Positions 62,369-64,000 of a stretch of 64,000 nucleotides of DNA are shown one piece after another. Source of the DNA: [Flavobacterium] thermophilum (GTDB lineage: Bacteria > Bacillota > Bacilli > Bacillales > Anoxybacillaceae); NCBI GenBank assembly GCA_900450595.1, contig UGGS01000001.1:558001-622000 (forward strand). The letters are read 5' to 3'. The notes beneath the pieces were generated by a model. The model was given only the letters and a program-made list of their open reading frames with translations. It was not told the DNA's origin and ran no database searches. Both the position numbers and the translations under genes were made by a program. How positions within the stretch are numbered: position 1 is the stretch's first letter; each line of letters starts with the position of its first letter.

Positions 62369-63262
62369 TCATCCTGCGATATCCACTTGTTCCGTCTTCA
62401 CTTTCGGCGCTTTTGTCGCCAAATAGACGCCGAACAAGACGATTGCGCCGCCGGCCAGCTGCAGGACGGATAGAGCACCGCCAAGCAAAAACGTGATCAC
62501 AGCGGTAAATACGGCAATTAAGTTTAAATATACACCGGCATGGCTCGGACCGACTTTTTGCACTGAGATGTTCCAAAATAAGAAGGAAAGAATGGACGGA
62601 AACAAGCAAATATAGACCAATCCGGCGAGCCCAGCTGCACTTATGTGATCAGCTGGAAACGGATAAAAGAATGCGAACGGCCACAGCAGCAGCAAGCTAA
62701 AAAAAACGGAGCACGTTGTCGCTGTAATCGGTGGGACGGGTAGTTTTTTGCCGATGATCGAATACAGCGCCCAGACGACGCCGGCGGCGAGCATCATCAA
62801 ATCGCCGCGGTTGTAGTCCGTTCGGAAGACGTGCGCTATATGCCCATCCGTTAAAATAAACAATACGCCGGCCAGCGACAACAAAAAGCCGGCAATATTG
62901 GTTTTCGACAGCCGCTCCCGCAGCAGCGCATACGACAACACGACGATAATCGCCGGATTGAGCGAGTTGACAATCGCCGCGTTCATCGGCGATGTATAGG
63001 CGAGCGCGCCGTATAAAAGCAAGTTATAGCCGATGACGCCAAGCCCCCCGGCCGCAGCGAGCGGAAGCCAATATTGTTTGATGATGTCTTGGTAGCGCGG
63101 CCGCTCAAGCCAGTACGATACGGGCGCCAACACGATAAAAGCGGCGCACCAGCGGATCAATGTCAGCCAAAATGGGCCTGTTTCGGCGATGACTGACTTG
63201 CCGATAACATAATTGCCGGCCCAAAACAAGTTGGCCAGCACGAGAAACAGCTTTTCTCTCAT
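62369..63262 (-). CDS. EamA-family (DMT) transporter
   Basis: 297 residues with ten transmembrane helices in two EamA repeats. Helix-1 region LFLVLANLFWAGNYVIGKSV and the second repeat start DLMMLAAGVVWALYSIIGKK are typical, as are the Gly/Asn-rich turns YGALAYTSPMNAAIVNSLNP. The superfamily exports amino acids, sugars, nucleobases or drugs; no specific substrate can be inferred. GACAGGAGCGAAGAAGG lies before the ATG. It is its own unit, convergent with the DJ-1 gene. Confidence 0.9.
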   Translation of the reverse strand: MREKLFLVLANLFWAGNYVIGKSVIAETGPFWLTLIRWCAAFIVLAPVSYWLERPRYQDIIKQYWLPLAAAGGLGVIGYNLLLYGALAYTSPMNAAIVNSLNPAIIVVLSYALLRERLSKTNIAGFLLSLAGVLFILTDGHIAHVFRTDYNRGDLMMLAAGVVWALYSIIGKKLPVPPITATTCSVFFSLLLLWPFAFFYPFPADHISAAGLAGLVYICLFPSILSFLFWNISVQKVGPSHAGVYLNLIAVFTAVITFLLGGALSVLQLAGGAIVLFGVYLATKAPKVKTEQVDIAG

Positions 63263-63574
63263 CCTTCTTCGCTCCTGTCTAGTTTTTCCTTTCTTTTACG
63301 TTTACTTCATTGCTGCTCTGATTTCCTTCTTGCATGTTGTTTTTCTGCCGTCAGCCACCCCTGTTGCTGTTTTGCCAACAGCGGAACATGAACGGCGGGA
63401 AGAATGATGCGGCCGCTCAGCATGCCGCTTCGCGTTCGGCGGAAAGGTGCGTGCGTCTGCAGAAAGGGGCGTGTACAATAAGGGTTGTCTTTTTCCGGTT
63501 CATAAGATAACATTTGTACCGTAAGATGATTTACTGATTTAAACAAAAATAGAGAAAAGGAAGGACGATTGGTT
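63263..63574. other. Divergent control region between EamA and malic enzyme genes
   Basis: I see no gene and no strong known motif. AT-rich blocks at about 63290-63320 and 63500-63560 probably hold the two promoters. Confidence 0.4.
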
Positions 63575-64000
63575 ATGGCATTACCAGGCGGGGCAGCGAT
63601 GAACATTACGATTCGTCTCCAGTTCGAAAAAGATATCGTCTCGTTCAGCGATATCGCCGCAGCCATTGGCAAAGCGGGCGGAGACATCGTCGGCATTGAC
63701 GTCATCTCATCAAGCAAAGTTCATACGGTGCGCGACATCACCGTCAGCGCCCTTGATACGAAGCAGTGCGACTTGATCATTGAGGCACTGAAAAAAATTC
63801 GCGGCGTCAAAATTGTGAACGTTTCCGACCGCACGTTTTTGATGCACATCGGGGGGAAAATTGAAACAAATTCAAAAATCCCAGTGAAAACGCGCGACGA
63901 CTTGTCGCGGGTGTACACGCCGGGCGTGGCGCGCGTCTGCACGGCCATCGCTGAAGATCCGCGCAAGGCGTATTCGTTGACAATTAAACGCAATACGGTC
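63575..64000 (+). CDS. NAD(P)-dependent malic enzyme with N-terminal ACT domain (5' part)
   Basis: The first 142 codons are inside the window and the frame is open to the end. Residues 10-85 form an ACT-like regulatory domain (ITIRLQFEKDIVSFSDIAAA, then GVKIVNVSDRTFLMHIGGK). The catalytic malic enzyme part begins at SKIPVKTRDDLSRVYTPGVA, which holds the conserved tyrosine of the active site. The enzyme decarboxylates malate to pyruvate. The ATG is preceded by AAAAGGAAGGA at a long spacing of about 11 bases. Which of the several bacillar malic enzymes this is cannot be decided from the part seen. Confidence 0.9.
   Translation, partial: MALPGGAAMNITIRLQFEKDIVSFSDIAAAIGKAGGDIVGIDVISSSKVHTVRDITVSALDTKQCDLIIEALKKIRGVKIVNVSDRTFLMHIGGKIETNSKIPVKTRDDLSRVYTPGVARVCTAIAEDPRKAYSLTIKRNTV

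Overview
The window reads as chromosome of a thermophilic, low-to-mid GC Bacillota, most likely Geobacillus or a close relative. The reasons are B. subtilis-like proteins in B. subtilis-like neighbourhoods (CysL-CysJI, GltC-GltAB, CzrA-CzcD, the YclNOPQ type siderophore uptake operon), very strong Shine-Dalgarno sequences with many GTG/TTG starts, and a hydantoinase of the type known from G. stearothermophilus. This identification is inference from protein recognition; no 16S gene is present.

Layout. 1-5450 is an accessory, partly decayed region around a tRNA-Arg(CCT): a MITE-like element with an 8-bp duplication, the left end of an ISL3-type insertion sequence, an Mrr-like restriction enzyme, a second fragment of an mrr-like gene, and a string of small immunity-like or unknown genes including one broken by a stop codon. 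5860-11307 holds housekeeping metabolism (malate:quinone oxidoreductase, a YpiB-like protein, a DAO-family oxidase, S-adenosylmethionine decarboxylase, a metallo-hydrolase). 11363-14250 contains a palindromic operator, gene remnants and the zinc/cobalt efflux pair czrA-czcD. 14249-18950 is the assimilatory sulfite reductase locus cysL/cysJI. A truncated IS4-type transposase (19196-20068) and Fur-box-like sites lead into an iron-siderophore ABC transporter (20816-24682).

24721-31626 is the least conventional part. It has a 16-heptad coiled-coil protein, a 1253-residue protein joining a Cas4/RecB-like Fe-S nuclease to an SF1 helicase, and a Type III Mod-like adenine methyltransferase with no Res gene beside it. 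The nuclease-helicase and Mod genes are candidates for an unnamed restriction-like defence pair.

31890-44180 is a complete reductive pyrimidine catabolic locus. It has an NCS1 transporter, dihydropyrimidine dehydrogenase (two subunits), dihydropyrimidinase, beta-ureidopropionase, a PucR-type regulator, a semialdehyde dehydrogenase and an omega-amino acid transaminase, so uracil could be taken to acetyl-CoA or propionyl-CoA. Four copies of one motif lie in its divergent control region. 44416-53610 has a Uma2 protein, an acrylyl-CoA reductase-like enzyme and the glutamate synthase locus gltC/gltAB, with a strong hairpin between gltA and gltB. 53805-64000 has a PAP2 phosphatase, a second coiled-coil protein related to the first, a GDYXXLXY membrane protein, a penicillin acylase-family enzyme, a sirtuin/fructosamine-kinase gene pair beside a DJ-1/PfpI protein, an EamA transporter and the start of a malic enzyme that runs off the window.
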